From Candidatus Zhuqueibacterota bacterium (GTDB lineage Bacteria > Zhuqueibacterota > QNDG01 > JABMRT01), in the NCBI GenBank assembly GCA_013202295.1, contig JABMRT010000238.1, positions 1 to 42,321 on the forward strand: a stretch of 42,321 bases of DNA, given 5' to 3'. The notes beneath the pieces are model-generated. The model was given only the letters and a program-made list of their open reading frames with translations, searched no databases and was not told where the DNA came from. This document shows positions 25,735 to 34,456 of this stretch, one piece after another (the stretch's first letter is position 1; every line of letters starts with the position of its first letter). The position numbers were made by a program, and so were the translations under genes.

Positions 25735-27033
25735 ATGACGATCCAGAATATAAAAAACAAAGGCATTGTTGGAGCCGGTGGTGCCGGATTTCCCACACAT
25801 ATCAAACTGCAAGCGTGTCCTGATGTGCTGATTATGAATGCGGCTGAATGTGAACCTCTGCTTCATAAGGACAAAGAACTCCTGCTTCATTTTACTGACG
25901 AAATCCTTGAGGGATTCCGGATTGCACTGTCTCTCACCGGTGCCAAGAGGGGCATCATCGGAATTAAAGAAAAGCATCATGCATTGATTGATCTGCTAAA
26001 AAGCAGGATTTCACAATTCATGGAAGTCATGCCCATCGGTGATTTTTATCCAGCCGGGGATGAAGTGATTCTGATCTATTTAACCACTGGCCGAATCATC
26101 CAACCGGGTCAATTGCCAATCAGTGAAGGGTGTGTTGTCCAAAATGTCGAGACATTATACAACTTGGCGCAATCCGAACCGCTAACGGATAAGTTTCTCA
26201 CCATTGCCGGTGAGGTCGACAAGCCACTCACTGTGAAAGTCCCAATCGGCACATCATTTCGAGATGTCTTGTCCCATTTTGATATCACCACGCGTAATGC
26301 ACAAGTGCGATCCGGTGGATTGATGATGGGCATTCTTGAATCAAGCCTGGATGCTGTCGTGACCAAGACCACCGGTGGATTGATACTGCTGCCGTCAGAT
26401 CATGCTTGCATCACAATGTATCAGCGATACGCCACACCCGATCAAACCGATCGTATGGCCAAAGCGGCGTGTGATCAGTGCAGTTTCTGCACAGAACTCT
26501 GTCCAAGATATCTTCTCGGACACCCGGTTCGCCCGGAGATTGCAATGCGCAATCGCATGTTTACACGGCAGGACATGTCCTATCATCACAATGGCAATGC
26601 TTTCTGCTGCGAATGCAATTTGTGCACAATGTACAGCTGTCCCGAAGGTTTGGATCCAAAAGGCGCGACAGTGATTGAGAAGAAGATGAGCCGTGATTTT
26701 CCTTCGTGGGGAGGTTTGCCCGTGACATCCCATCCTCTAATGAATTATAGGAAAGTCCCAACCCAAAAACTTAAACAGCGTCTTGACATCATCCGTTACA
26801 GGGATGAAGGCCCGTTATCCGATCTGAAAATCGAACCGAAATTTGTACGTATTCCATTGAAGCAGCACATCGGCACTCCGGCAAAATCCGTTGTAAAATT
26901 AGATCAGCAGATAAAAAGAAATGATCTCATTGCAGAAGCAGATGGAGAGATTTCTGTGCCAGTACATGCATCCGTTGACGGAACAGTTTTTGAGATTACT
27001 GAAAATGAAATTGTGATACAGAGGCAACCATGA
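25735..27033 (+). CDS. pduS: PduS-like flavin/iron-sulfur electron-transfer protein (RnfC/SLBB family)
   Basis: The 432-residue product has the RnfC/Nqo1-type FMN-NADH region (about 8-130, GIVGAGGAGFPTHIK, NAAECEPLLHKD), an SLBB domain (about 155-205), then two ferredoxin-like clusters: C246, C249, C252, C256 (CDQCSFCTELCPR) and C291/292, C294, C297, C302 (CCECNLCTMYSCP). PduS of propanediol compartments oxidises NADH and was first described as a cobalamin reductase. There is no B12-dependent enzyme gene here, so an electron-export role is more likely. The gene overlaps the PduT-like shell gene by 4 bp, matching the known PduS-PduT partnership. Confidence 0.88.
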   Translation: MTIQNIKNKGIVGAGGAGFPTHIKLQACPDVLIMNAAECEPLLHKDKELLLHFTDEILEGFRIALSLTGAKRGIIGIKEKHHALIDLLKSRISQFMEVMPIGDFYPAGDEVILIYLTTGRIIQPGQLPISEGCVVQNVETLYNLAQSEPLTDKFLTIAGEVDKPLTVKVPIGTSFRDVLSHFDITTRNAQVRSGGLMMGILESSLDAVVTKTTGGLILLPSDHACITMYQRYATPDQTDRMAKAACDQCSFCTELCPRYLLGHPVRPEIAMRNRMFTRQDMSYHHNGNAFCCECNLCTMYSCPEGLDPKGATVIEKKMSRDFPSWGGLPVTSHPLMNYRKVPTQKLKQRLDIIRYRDEGPLSDLKIEPKFVRIPLKQHIGTPAKSVVKLDQQIKRNDLIAEADGEISVPVHASVDGTVFEITENEIVIQRQP

Positions 27034-27590
27034 AAACATCGAATGCCATCGGCGTCATTGAACTTGCGAGTCTGTATAAAGGATTCGAGGTTCAGGATGC
27101 GGTATTAAAAATGACAAAGATTGAGAAGCTGCTGGCCCGGACGATCTGCTCGGGGAAATATGTCATCCTGGTTCGTGGGGAAATTGCAGATGTGGAAGCT
27201 TGTATTCTCCACGCCAAAGAAACGGGTGGATTTGCTATAGTCAATGCGTTGATGATTCCCAATGTGGATGAAAAGGTTTTCCCGGCCATCGCTGGCACAA
27301 CTACTTTAGACAGTCCTGAAGTGGATGGACTGGCTGTCATCGAGAGTTTTTCTGTAGCATCGGCCATTAAAGCGGCTGATTTCGCAGTCAAAGAAGCGGA
27401 TATTGTTTTATTGCGCATTCATATGGCCATGGCCATCGGTGGTAAGGGATTGGTGGTGATGACTGGAAATATTGATGCACTCAAGTCGGCATTGAATCCG
27501 GCCCTTGAATTTCTCAAAGAAGAAGGGCTGCTTGCGGGATCCACATTGATCACACAACCACATCCTGATGTGATGAGGGATTTGTTATAA
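27030..27590 (+). CDS. pduT: PduT-like tandem-domain BMC-T shell protein with pore cysteine
   Basis: The 186-residue product has two BMC domains in tandem (about 5-85 and 98-182) and forms trimers that occupy a hexamer position. The first domain has ARTICSGKYVILVRGEIADV, aligning with SKTICPGKF of Salmonella PduT, where Cys38 binds a [4Fe-4S] cluster in the central pore; here it is Cys40. The second has VHMA-like HMAMAIGGKGLVVMTGNID. It is thus probably a redox-active pore that takes electrons from PduS. It overlaps the PduS-like gene by 4 bp. Confidence 0.9.
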   Translation: MKTSNAIGVIELASLYKGFEVQDAVLKMTKIEKLLARTICSGKYVILVRGEIADVEACILHAKETGGFAIVNALMIPNVDEKVFPAIAGTTTLDSPEVDGLAVIESFSVASAIKAADFAVKEADIVLLRIHMAMAIGGKGLVVMTGNIDALKSALNPALEFLKEEGLLAGSTLITQPHPDVMRDLL

Positions 27591-27653
27591 AAAGGCTTGA
27601 TAATATATATTCATTATTATACACTCCATTATGTGAATTAACGGAGGCAGTTT

Positions 27654-29066
27654 ATGTATAACAAAGTCGATGCATCCATCATAGAGAAGCTCACAGAGAT
27701 TGTTGGGAAATCCAATGTTGTAACCGATAGAGAAGATTTACTCGATTATTCCCATGATGAGTACAGCCTGGATGACATTGCTGCCTATCCGGATGTGGTT
27801 GTCAAACCTCAGGATGTCGAAGCGGTATCGAAAATTGTCAAGTTATGTAATGCCAATAAAATTCCTCTCACAGCCCGGGGAAGTGGTACGGGTCTATGTG
27901 GCGCGTGCGTGCCCTCTTTTGGCGGCGTGGTGATCACATTTGAAAATATGCAGCACATTATCGAAATCGATGCGCAAAACCTGACAGCCACTGTAGAGTC
28001 GGGATTGATGCTCATGGATTTCTATCCGGCGATTGAACAGAAAGGTCTCTTTTTTCCACCGCATCCGGGAGATGAGTCAGCTACAGTAGGCGGCGTGATT
28101 GCCACCAATGCGGGCGGAGCCAGAGCCGTGAAGTATGGTGTTATCCGAAATTTTGTGACAGGGATCGAAGTGGTGCTCCCTAATGGAGAGATTGTGAACT
28201 TCGGGGGCAAGTTTGTCAAGAACTCCACAGGATACAGCCTGATGCACCTGATGATCGGTTCGGAAGGTACGCTGGGCATTATCACCAAAGCGACCATTGC
28301 CTTGATGGCGCCACCCAAAGAAATCATGACTCTGGTTGTCCCTTACGAAAATCTGCACGATGCGATCAGCACAGTACCTGCGATTATCGAGAAGAAGATT
28401 CTGCCTATGGCCGTCGAATTTCTTGAACGGGAAACCGCTGTGCTGAGCGGCGAACATCTAAATAAGACATGGCCCTGTGCGCAAGGCAAGGCCCATTTGA
28501 TGATTATCGTGGATGGTTCCAGGGAAGAGGAAGTGATGAATTTGGCGGAAACCATCAGCGAAGTATGCCTGGCCAACAACGCCCTGGATGTGTTTATTGC
28601 GGACACCAAATCCAAGCAAAAAGATATTCTGGATATACGCAGCGGTATTTATGAAGCCATGCGAAATTATATGTTAGAGATTCTGGATATCACCGTACCC
28701 CGGTCACAGATTGCCCATTTCGTGGATGCCGTAAATGAAGTGGCTGTAAAATCGGGAATGTGGCTGCCCACATACGGCCATGCGGCTGATGGAAATGTGC
28801 ATACCCATTTAATGCGCTATCAATGGCAGGATGGCAAATGGATTGAAATTGAAAACTGGGAAGAGAAATACCAGACTGTGCGAAAGGAACTCCACGATCT
28901 GGGTAAAAAATATAAGGGGATTTGCTCAGGCGAACATGGGATTGGCATTGTAAAAAAGGAATATTTAAAGTCATTCCTGGAGCCGGAACAGATCGAATTG
29001 ATGCGCGGCATTAAGAAGACCTTTGATCCCAATACTATTCTGAATCCGGGAAAGATATTTGACTGA
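27654..29066 (+). CDS. FAD-linked D-lactate/glycolate-type dehydrogenase (GlcD family)
   Basis: The 470-residue product is a FAD_binding_4/FAD-oxidase_C enzyme: PP-loop PLTARGSGTGLCGACVPSFGG (about 75-95), FAD contacts HPGDESATVGGVIATNAGGA (about 137-156), and the C-terminal GHAADGNVH and CSGEHGIGIVKKEYL. Such enzymes oxidise D-lactate, glycolate or other 2-hydroxyacids to 2-oxoacids using FAD. In this operon, beside a LarA homologue, the best guess is D-lactate to pyruvate. The electron acceptor is not encoded here unless it is the PduS/PduT chain. ACGGAGG precedes the ATG. It has no targeting helix like the cargo enzymes, so it probably works outside the shell. Confidence 0.9.
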   Translation: MYNKVDASIIEKLTEIVGKSNVVTDREDLLDYSHDEYSLDDIAAYPDVVVKPQDVEAVSKIVKLCNANKIPLTARGSGTGLCGACVPSFGGVVITFENMQHIIEIDAQNLTATVESGLMLMDFYPAIEQKGLFFPPHPGDESATVGGVIATNAGGARAVKYGVIRNFVTGIEVVLPNGEIVNFGGKFVKNSTGYSLMHLMIGSEGTLGIITKATIALMAPPKEIMTLVVPYENLHDAISTVPAIIEKKILPMAVEFLERETAVLSGEHLNKTWPCAQGKAHLMIIVDGSREEEVMNLAETISEVCLANNALDVFIADTKSKQKDILDIRSGIYEAMRNYMLEILDITVPRSQIAHFVDAVNEVAVKSGMWLPTYGHAADGNVHTHLMRYQWQDGKWIEIENWEEKYQTVRKELHDLGKKYKGICSGEHGIGIVKKEYLKSFLEPEQIELMRGIKKTFDPNTILNPGKIFD

Positions 29067-29136
29067 TATTTTTCCCCAAGAGGGGAGAATCTGGTCCTCC
29101 TTAAAAAATAAAAAAAATATACGGAAAGGATATAAA

Positions 29137-29907
29137 ATGATCAGCAATGAATGGCAGATCAAACAGCTTATCATAGACATAGGAAAACGGCTGTGGCAGC
29201 GGGAGTTTATTGCCGCCAATGACGGCAATATCACTGTCCGTATCGATGATAACCGACTATTGACCACACCCACCGGTGTCAGTAAAGGTTTCATGACCCC
29301 GGACATGATTATTGAAATGGACATGGGTGGTAAAATTCTATCCCAAACAAAACATTACCGTCCATCCAGTGAAGTCAAAATGCACATTGAGGTCTATAAG
29401 CAGCGGGAGGATATCCGATCTGTGGTGCACGCCCATCCACCGGTCTGCACCAGCTTTGCAGTGGCCGGAATTCCTTTGAATAAGTGTGTACTTCCTGAAG
29501 CTGTTCTGACATTGGGCGCTGTGCCCATTGCACCCTACGGTACACCCTCCACCATGGAAATTCCGGACTCTATCAAACCCTACCTGCAAAACAGTGATGC
29601 CATCCTTCTAGCCAATCACGGTGCACTGACTCTGGGAACCGATCTGATCAATGCCTATCATCGCATGGAAACTCTGGAGCATTCTGCTAAAATCGTATTT
29701 ACGGCTATTCAACTTGGCAATGTGAACATGATTCCAGGCCCCGAAGTGGAAAAACTCATGGAACTCAGGGAAAAACTCAATATTCCAGGGCGGGTGAGCA
29801 TGTGCGCGGAAAATGGTTCATGTGAAAATCAGCAGTCCGCTTCACCCAATGATGACCAGATCGCAGAAATTACCAAACTGGTGATGGAGCGGTTGAAGAA
29901 GTCATGA
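29137..29907 (+). CDS. fucA: Class II aldolase (L-fuculose/L-rhamnulose-1-phosphate type), BMC cargo
   Basis: The zinc-dependent enzyme splits L-fuculose-1-phosphate (and perhaps rhamnulose-1-phosphate) into DHAP and L-lactaldehyde. The start at ATG 29137 is chosen for AAAGGA upstream; an in-frame start at 29059 adds a low-complexity leader and is rejected. Zinc and catalytic residues are visible: E79 in SSEVKMH, H98 and H100 in VVHAHPP, H161 in LLANHGALTLG. The aldolase core ends near residue 220. A linker then leads to a C-terminal amphipathic helix (about 239-254, QIAEITKLVMERL), an encapsulation peptide like that on PVM-type BMC aldolases. The 256-residue length is longer than E. coli FucA (215) because of this tail. 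Confidence 0.93.
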   Translation: MISNEWQIKQLIIDIGKRLWQREFIAANDGNITVRIDDNRLLTTPTGVSKGFMTPDMIIEMDMGGKILSQTKHYRPSSEVKMHIEVYKQREDIRSVVHAHPPVCTSFAVAGIPLNKCVLPEAVLTLGAVPIAPYGTPSTMEIPDSIKPYLQNSDAILLANHGALTLGTDLINAYHRMETLEHSAKIVFTAIQLGNVNMIPGPEVEKLMELREKLNIPGRVSMCAENGSCENQQSASPNDDQIAEITKLVMERLKKS

Positions 29908-29944
29908 TAATTAAGCGTCCTTCGTAATAATTTAAGGAGATGGT

Positions 29945-31114
29945 TTGAAAATTCTCATCGCCAATCCAGGTAGCACATCATATAAATGCAAACTGTATGA
30001 CATGGCCGATGAGACGATCCTGTTTCAGGCAGTTGTTGAGCGTATTGGGGATCAGGAAAGTCCAGTATCCTGGCAATTCGGAGAGTTGGATAAGCAAAAG
30101 AAGGTCTTAGCTATTCCCGATTGTATGACTGCTGTGGATCAAATACTGAACATCCTTCAGCAGAAATATCCTCTCAAGGATATAGCAGCTGTGGGTTTTA
30201 AGACGGTTCATGCCAAAGATGTAAGTGGCTGTGTGGAGCTCACAGATGAAGTATTGGATGCAATGAGAGCATATGCTCCACTGGTGCCTGTCCACAATGC
30301 TGTGTATTTAACAGCCATTGAAGCTTTTAAAAATGTTCTGCCAGATACTCCACGAATTGGACTTTTTGAGACACACTTTCATCAAGATATTCCAATGGAA
30401 GCAGCCATGTATGGAGTACCCTACGAATGGGTTGAAAAACATGGTGTTCGCAAGTACGGATTTCATGGCGCTTCCCATCGATACATTGCTGGACGTGCTA
30501 AAACATTGTATAATGCGGACAAGGTGATCTCCTGTCACTTAGGAGGTAGTGCTTCGGTATGTGCAATCCGGGATGGAAAGTCTATTGATACATCCATGGG
30601 AATGAGCGCTCAGTGTGGTTTGCTGAATGCCAAGCGGGTTGGAGATCTCGATCCCTTTGCATTGCTCTATGTTATGGAAGAGGAAAACCTGTCCATCGAT
30701 CAGGTCCGAGAGTGTCTGATATCCCGTGCCGGACTGCTTGGCCTCTCTGGATTGAGTGGCGATTTGAGAGATATTGAAGAGGTCATGGAGCAAAATCCAA
30801 AAGCTAAACTGGCTTTCAAAACGTTTGCCTATGGGGTGAAGCGATATATCGGAGAATACATCGCTGCTTTGAATGGTGCGGATCTGGTTGCTTTTACGGG
30901 TGGTGGTGGACAATTTTCACCGCTATTACGTTCCGAAATTCTAAAAGACATGAATAACCTCGGGATTGTCCTTGATCATGATAGAAATGAAAACAATCCT
31001 AAGGAAGGATTAATCTCAGCAGAAGATTCGAAAATTAAAATATCAGTTCTCCCAACCAATGAAGAGTTGATCGTAGCTCGGGAAGTCGCTCAAAAATTAA
31101 CAGAGCTTTCCTGA
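29945..31114 (+). CDS. ackA: Acetate kinase family protein, probable lactoyl-phosphate kinase
   Basis: The 389-residue product has the acetokinase fold; start TTG 29945 with AAGGAGATGG upstream. It would turn an acyl-phosphate and ADP into acid and ATP, the energy-yielding end of the BMC pathway. Conserved: N7 (NPGSTS), H174 (KYGFHGASH), R231 (AKRVGDLDP) and the PTNEE motif. Changed relative to Methanosarcina acetate kinase: Arg91 -> K86 (GFKTVH for GHRVVH), Asp148 -> E142 (FETHFH for FDTAFH), Asn211 -> G201 (HLGGSAS for HLGNGSS), and the GIGENS nucleotide motif -> GGGQFS. A different acyl substrate such as lactoyl-phosphate would fit. It has no targeting helix, so ATP is probably made outside the shell. 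Confidence 0.88.
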   Translation: MKILIANPGSTSYKCKLYDMADETILFQAVVERIGDQESPVSWQFGELDKQKKVLAIPDCMTAVDQILNILQQKYPLKDIAAVGFKTVHAKDVSGCVELTDEVLDAMRAYAPLVPVHNAVYLTAIEAFKNVLPDTPRIGLFETHFHQDIPMEAAMYGVPYEWVEKHGVRKYGFHGASHRYIAGRAKTLYNADKVISCHLGGSASVCAIRDGKSIDTSMGMSAQCGLLNAKRVGDLDPFALLYVMEEENLSIDQVRECLISRAGLLGLSGLSGDLRDIEEVMEQNPKAKLAFKTFAYGVKRYIGEYIAALNGADLVAFTGGGGQFSPLLRSEILKDMNNLGIVLDHDRNENNPKEGLISAEDSKIKISVLPTNEELIVAREVAQKLTELS

Positions 31115-31174
31115 AACTTCCATTTTTATTTAAATCACATATTCCGTTTCAAATCCAAGATAGAAATATTTGGG

Positions 31175-31212
31175 TTTTGGATATTGAAAAATATTTGTAT
31201 TTTGGATATTGA
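31175..31212 (+). repeat. Direct repeat upstream of the larA homologue, possible internal promoter
   Basis: TTTTGGATATTGA occurs at 31175-31187 and 31200-31212, a 25-bp period. The stretch TTTG-N18-TATTTTGG within it resembles the TTTG/TAnnTTTG promoter form with one base less spacing. The 114-129 bp gap here is the largest in the operon, so a second promoter or operator for larA-fucI-kinase is possible. Confidence 0.35.
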
Positions 31213-31243
31213 TGATTGAAAATATTTATTGTCGGGAATAACG

Positions 31244-32521
31244 ATGGCCACATTCAACCTTCCTTATCACAAATCTCATATTCAATTTGAAATTCCAGAT
31301 CATCTGGTTGCAGGGTGTCTTGAATCGAGAGTCAATGTGCATCAATCCGATTTGAGTCAGGTTGAGATCATTCATCAAGCATTGGATTGTCCTGTTTTTG
31401 GTCCAACCCTCGAATCTCTAGTAGAAGGTAATAAGCGGATGACTCTGATTACCAGCGATCACACGCGACCTGTTCCGAGCTGGTTGACTCTGCCAATTCT
31501 GCTTGAACGCATCCGAAAGATTGAACCGTCCATTGAAATTACAATATTGGTTGCCACAGGTTATCATCGCGAAACAACTCAGGATGAAATGGTTGCTCTG
31601 TTCGGTGAGAAGATCGTTTCTGAAGAGAGTATTGTCATCCATGACTCAAGAGATGATGCCTCTCTTGTGCAGGTCGGCGTTCTGCCTTCAGGGGGAGAGT
31701 TGTGGATCAATCGACTGGCTGTGGAAACCGATCTGCTCATGGCTGAAGGATTCATAGAACCCCATTTCTTTGCCGGTTATTCCGGTGGGCGAAAAAGCGT
31801 ATTGCCCGGTGTTGCAGGATATAAAACTGTGCTCGCCAACCACTGTTCCGAATTTATCGCCAGTGATCATGCACGTACCGGCATCCTGGATCACAATCCC
31901 ATTCATCATGATATGATCTATGCGGCTCAACAGGTTAATCTTAAATTTATCCTTAACGTGATTCTCAATGATAAAAAGGAAGTCATCCATGCTGTGGCCG
32001 GAGACATGGAGAAGGCCCACCATGAGGGATGCGCTTTTTTAAGTCGTTTGTGTCAGGTCGATCGTGTTCCTGCAGATATTGTGATTACGAGCAATGGCGG
32101 TTATCCGCTGGATCAAAATATTTATCAATCGGTAAAAGGCATGACTGCTGCCGAGGCCATGGCCAATGAGGGTGGTGTGATCATCATGGTTGCGGCGTGT
32201 AATGACGGGCATGGAGGAGAGTCCTTCTTTAAAAATATGGCCGAAGCCAGCCATCCCCAGGAAGTGCTTGAAAGGGCGCTTCAGATATCCCGAGATGAAA
32301 CTGTGCCAGATCAGTGGGAATATCAAATTTTGGCAAGAATCCTGGACCGGTTCCGAGTCATTCTTGTGACGGATATGTGTGATCCATCACTTATTAAAGC
32401 CATGCATCTGGATCATGCACAAACTATTGAAGACGCGCTGGACCAGGCCCGCAGAATTAAAGGTGAAGAGGCCAAAATCGCCGTCATCCCGGATGGGGTG
32501 AGTGTGATTGTAAAGTCATGA
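31244..32521 (+). CDS. larA: LarA-family nickel-pincer racemase, probable lactate racemase
   Basis: Starting at ATG 31244 gives 425 residues. The residues known for Lactiplantibacillus plantarum LarA then fall at the same numbers: D72 and R75 (SDHTRP), H108 (ATGYHRE), H174 (IEPHFFAGYSGG), K184 (GGRKSVLPG, the covalent site for the nickel-pincer cofactor) and H200 (VLANH). All active-site residues I know are intact. LarA interconverts L- and D-lactate. In this operon it would turn L-lactate from L-lactaldehyde into D-lactate for the FAD dehydrogenase. A TTG at 31229 lacks a ribosome site. Cofactor genes larB, larC and larE are not in the window. Other 2-hydroxyacid substrates remain possible for LarA homologues. 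Confidence 0.9.
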   Translation: MATFNLPYHKSHIQFEIPDHLVAGCLESRVNVHQSDLSQVEIIHQALDCPVFGPTLESLVEGNKRMTLITSDHTRPVPSWLTLPILLERIRKIEPSIEITILVATGYHRETTQDEMVALFGEKIVSEESIVIHDSRDDASLVQVGVLPSGGELWINRLAVETDLLMAEGFIEPHFFAGYSGGRKSVLPGVAGYKTVLANHCSEFIASDHARTGILDHNPIHHDMIYAAQQVNLKFILNVILNDKKEVIHAVAGDMEKAHHEGCAFLSRLCQVDRVPADIVITSNGGYPLDQNIYQSVKGMTAAEAMANEGGVIIMVAACNDGHGGESFFKNMAEASHPQEVLERALQISRDETVPDQWEYQILARILDRFRVILVTDMCDPSLIKAMHLDHAQTIEDALDQARRIKGEEAKIAVIPDGVSVIVKS

Positions 32522-32609
32522 TCCGATAGAAGATTCTTTAATTTTTTTCACCAGATCGATGTTCGAATAATAATGTAGAAGCATTCAAACCAGGATTGAG
32601 GAGTCATAT

Positions 32610-34421
32610 ATGTTCAGTCTGAAACAGAATCCGCCGGTTCAACGTCTGAGGGGATCCTTGCCGAAAATCGGAATTCGACCGGTTATTGACGGCCGTCGAA
32701 AAGGTGTGCGGGAAGCGCTTGAGGATCAGACCATGAATATGGCAAAATCCGCGGCAGAATTTCTTTCCGGGAATTTACGCCATTCCAATGGACTCCCTGT
32801 TGAATGCATTATTGCTGATTCCTGTATTGGCGGTGTGGCTGAAGCGGCAGATTGTGCTGAGAAATTCCAGCGTGAGGGAGTTGGCGTATCATTAACCGTA
32901 ACGCCTGCCTGGTGTTATGGCACAGAGGTGATGGATACGGATCCATTCATTCCCAAAGCGGTTTGGGGATTTAATGGAACCGAGCGTCCGGGCGCTGTCT
33001 ATCTGGCAGCTGCTCTTGCCGGATATACACAAAAAGGGCTACCCACATTCGGTATTTATGGCCGAGATGTGCAGGACGCGGATGATACATCCATCCCAAA
33101 GGATGTACAAGAAAAACTACTTCTCTTCACCAAAGCAGGATTGGCAGTAGCTGAGATGCGTGGAAAATCCTATCTTTCGATGGGCTCTGTATCCATGGGC
33201 ATTGCCGGTTCTATGGTGGATGATCATCTTTTTTCCGATTTTTTCGGAATGCGCAATGAAACCGTGGACATGACGGAATTTATTCGGCGCATGGAAGAGG
33301 GCATTTACGATCCGAATGAATTTGAAATTGCGTTGAAATGGGTGAAAGTAAATTGTCCAGAGGGTGAAGATACCAATCCGGAAGACAAACAGTCCTCCCG
33401 TGAGCGCAAGGATGAGGAGTGGGAAATTGTTGTGAAGATGGCGCTTATTGCACGGGATTTGATGGTGGGAAATCCTGCTTTGGAAAAACTGGGATGGGGT
33501 GAAGAAGCGTTGGGGCACAATGCTATTGCCTCCGGATTTCAGGGGCAACGCCAGTGGACCGATCATTGGCCCAATGGCGATTTTCTTGAAGCGATTCTCA
33601 ACTCATCATTTGACTGGAACGGCATCCGGCAACCTTATATCGTAGCCACAGAAAACGACGCACTCAATGGCGTGGCCATGCTATTCGGGCATTTGCTCAC
33701 AGACACAGCTCAGATATTCTCTGATGTTCGCACCTATTGGAGTCCAACCGCAGTCAAACGAGTAACCGGCCATCAACTCATGGGCAGAGCCGAAAATGGC
33801 ATTATCCATCTCATTAATTCTGGCCCCACCGCACTGGATGGCACAGGAGAACAATCCATTGATGGCATGCCGGCTATTAAACCATTCTGGGAGATCACAC
33901 CAGAGGAAGTAGATCACTGTCTGAAAGCCACAAAATGGTGTCAGGCCGAGCTGGAATGTTTTCGTGGTGGGGGATATTCCACCCAGTTCCTGACCAAAGG
34001 AGACATGCCAGTAACCATGTCTCGTATCAATCTGGTCAAAGATCTTGGGCCCGTGCTTCAAATCGCTGAAGGATATACAGTTGATCTTCCAGCAGATGTC
34101 CATGAAAAACTCAACCGACGTACTAGCCCAACATGGCCCACGACCTGGTTTGCACCGAATTTAACGGGCCAAGGCGCTTTCTCTAACGTTTATTCTGTCA
34201 TGGCCAATTGGGGTGCCAATCACGGCGCCATCAGTTTCGGTCATATCGGGGATAAACTGATTACCCTGGCAGCTATACTACGCATTCCAGTGAATATGCA
34301 CAATGTGTCTGAAGACCGGATTTTTCGTCCCTCTGCATGGAATGCGTTTGGCACCGAAAATCTGGAGGGTGCGGATTATCGGGCATGTCAAAATTATGGA
34401 CCCTTATACGGGATGAAATAA
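32610..34421 (+). CDS. fucI: L-fucose isomerase
   Basis: It isomerises L-fucose (also D-arabinose) to L-fuculose with a divalent metal. The 603-residue product is close to E. coli FucI (591). Metal ligands correspond with a shift of 10-11: E348 ([12 protein letters not shown]. coli E337), D372 ([11 protein letters not shown]361) and H538 ([18 protein letters not shown]528). The ends [18 protein letters not shown] and [14 protein letters not shown] are also typical. GAGGAGTC precedes the ATG. It supplies the ketose for the next gene's kinase. No rhaA-like isomerase is present, so fucose is the best supported substrate of the operon. Confidence 0.96.
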   Translation: MFSLKQNPPVQRLRGSLPKIGIRPVIDGRRKGVREALEDQTMNMAKSAAEFLSGNLRHSNGLPVECIIADSCIGGVAEAADCAEKFQREGVGVSLTVTPAWCYGTEVMDTDPFIPKAVWGFNGTERPGAVYLAAALAGYTQKGLPTFGIYGRDVQDADDTSIPKDVQEKLLLFTKAGLAVAEMRGKSYLSMGSVSMGIAGSMVDDHLFSDFFGMRNETVDMTEFIRRMEEGIYDPNEFEIALKWVKVNCPEGEDTNPEDKQSSRERKDEEWEIVVKMALIARDLMVGNPALEKLGWGEEALGHNAIASGFQGQRQWTDHWPNGDFLEAILNSSFDWNGIRQPYIVATENDALNGVAMLFGHLLTDTAQIFSDVRTYWSPTAVKRVTGHQLMGRAENGIIHLINSGPTALDGTGEQSIDGMPAIKPFWEITPEEVDHCLKATKWCQAELECFRGGGYSTQFLTKGDMPVTMSRINLVKDLGPVLQIAEGYTVDLPADVHEKLNRRTSPTWPTTWFAPNLTGQGAFSNVYSVMANWGANHGAISFGHIGDKLITLAAILRIPVNMHNVSEDRIFRPSAWNAFGTENLEGADYRACQNYGPLYGMK

Positions 34422-34456
34422 TCCCAAAACAAATTTTTCTGATAAGTGGGGATTTT

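Noticed and set aside
25735-27033. B12-dependent propanediol or ethanolamine compartment
   Set aside because: PduS, PduT and an EutT-like fragment hint at it, but no diol dehydratase, ammonia lyase or reactivase genes are present, while aldolase, FucI and the sugar kinase define a fucose/rhamnose type.
29059-29136. Upstream extension of the aldolase start
   Set aside because: The extension is A-rich, overlaps the end of the preceding gene and has no ribosome site, while ATG 29137 has AAAGGA and matches the aldolase N-terminus.
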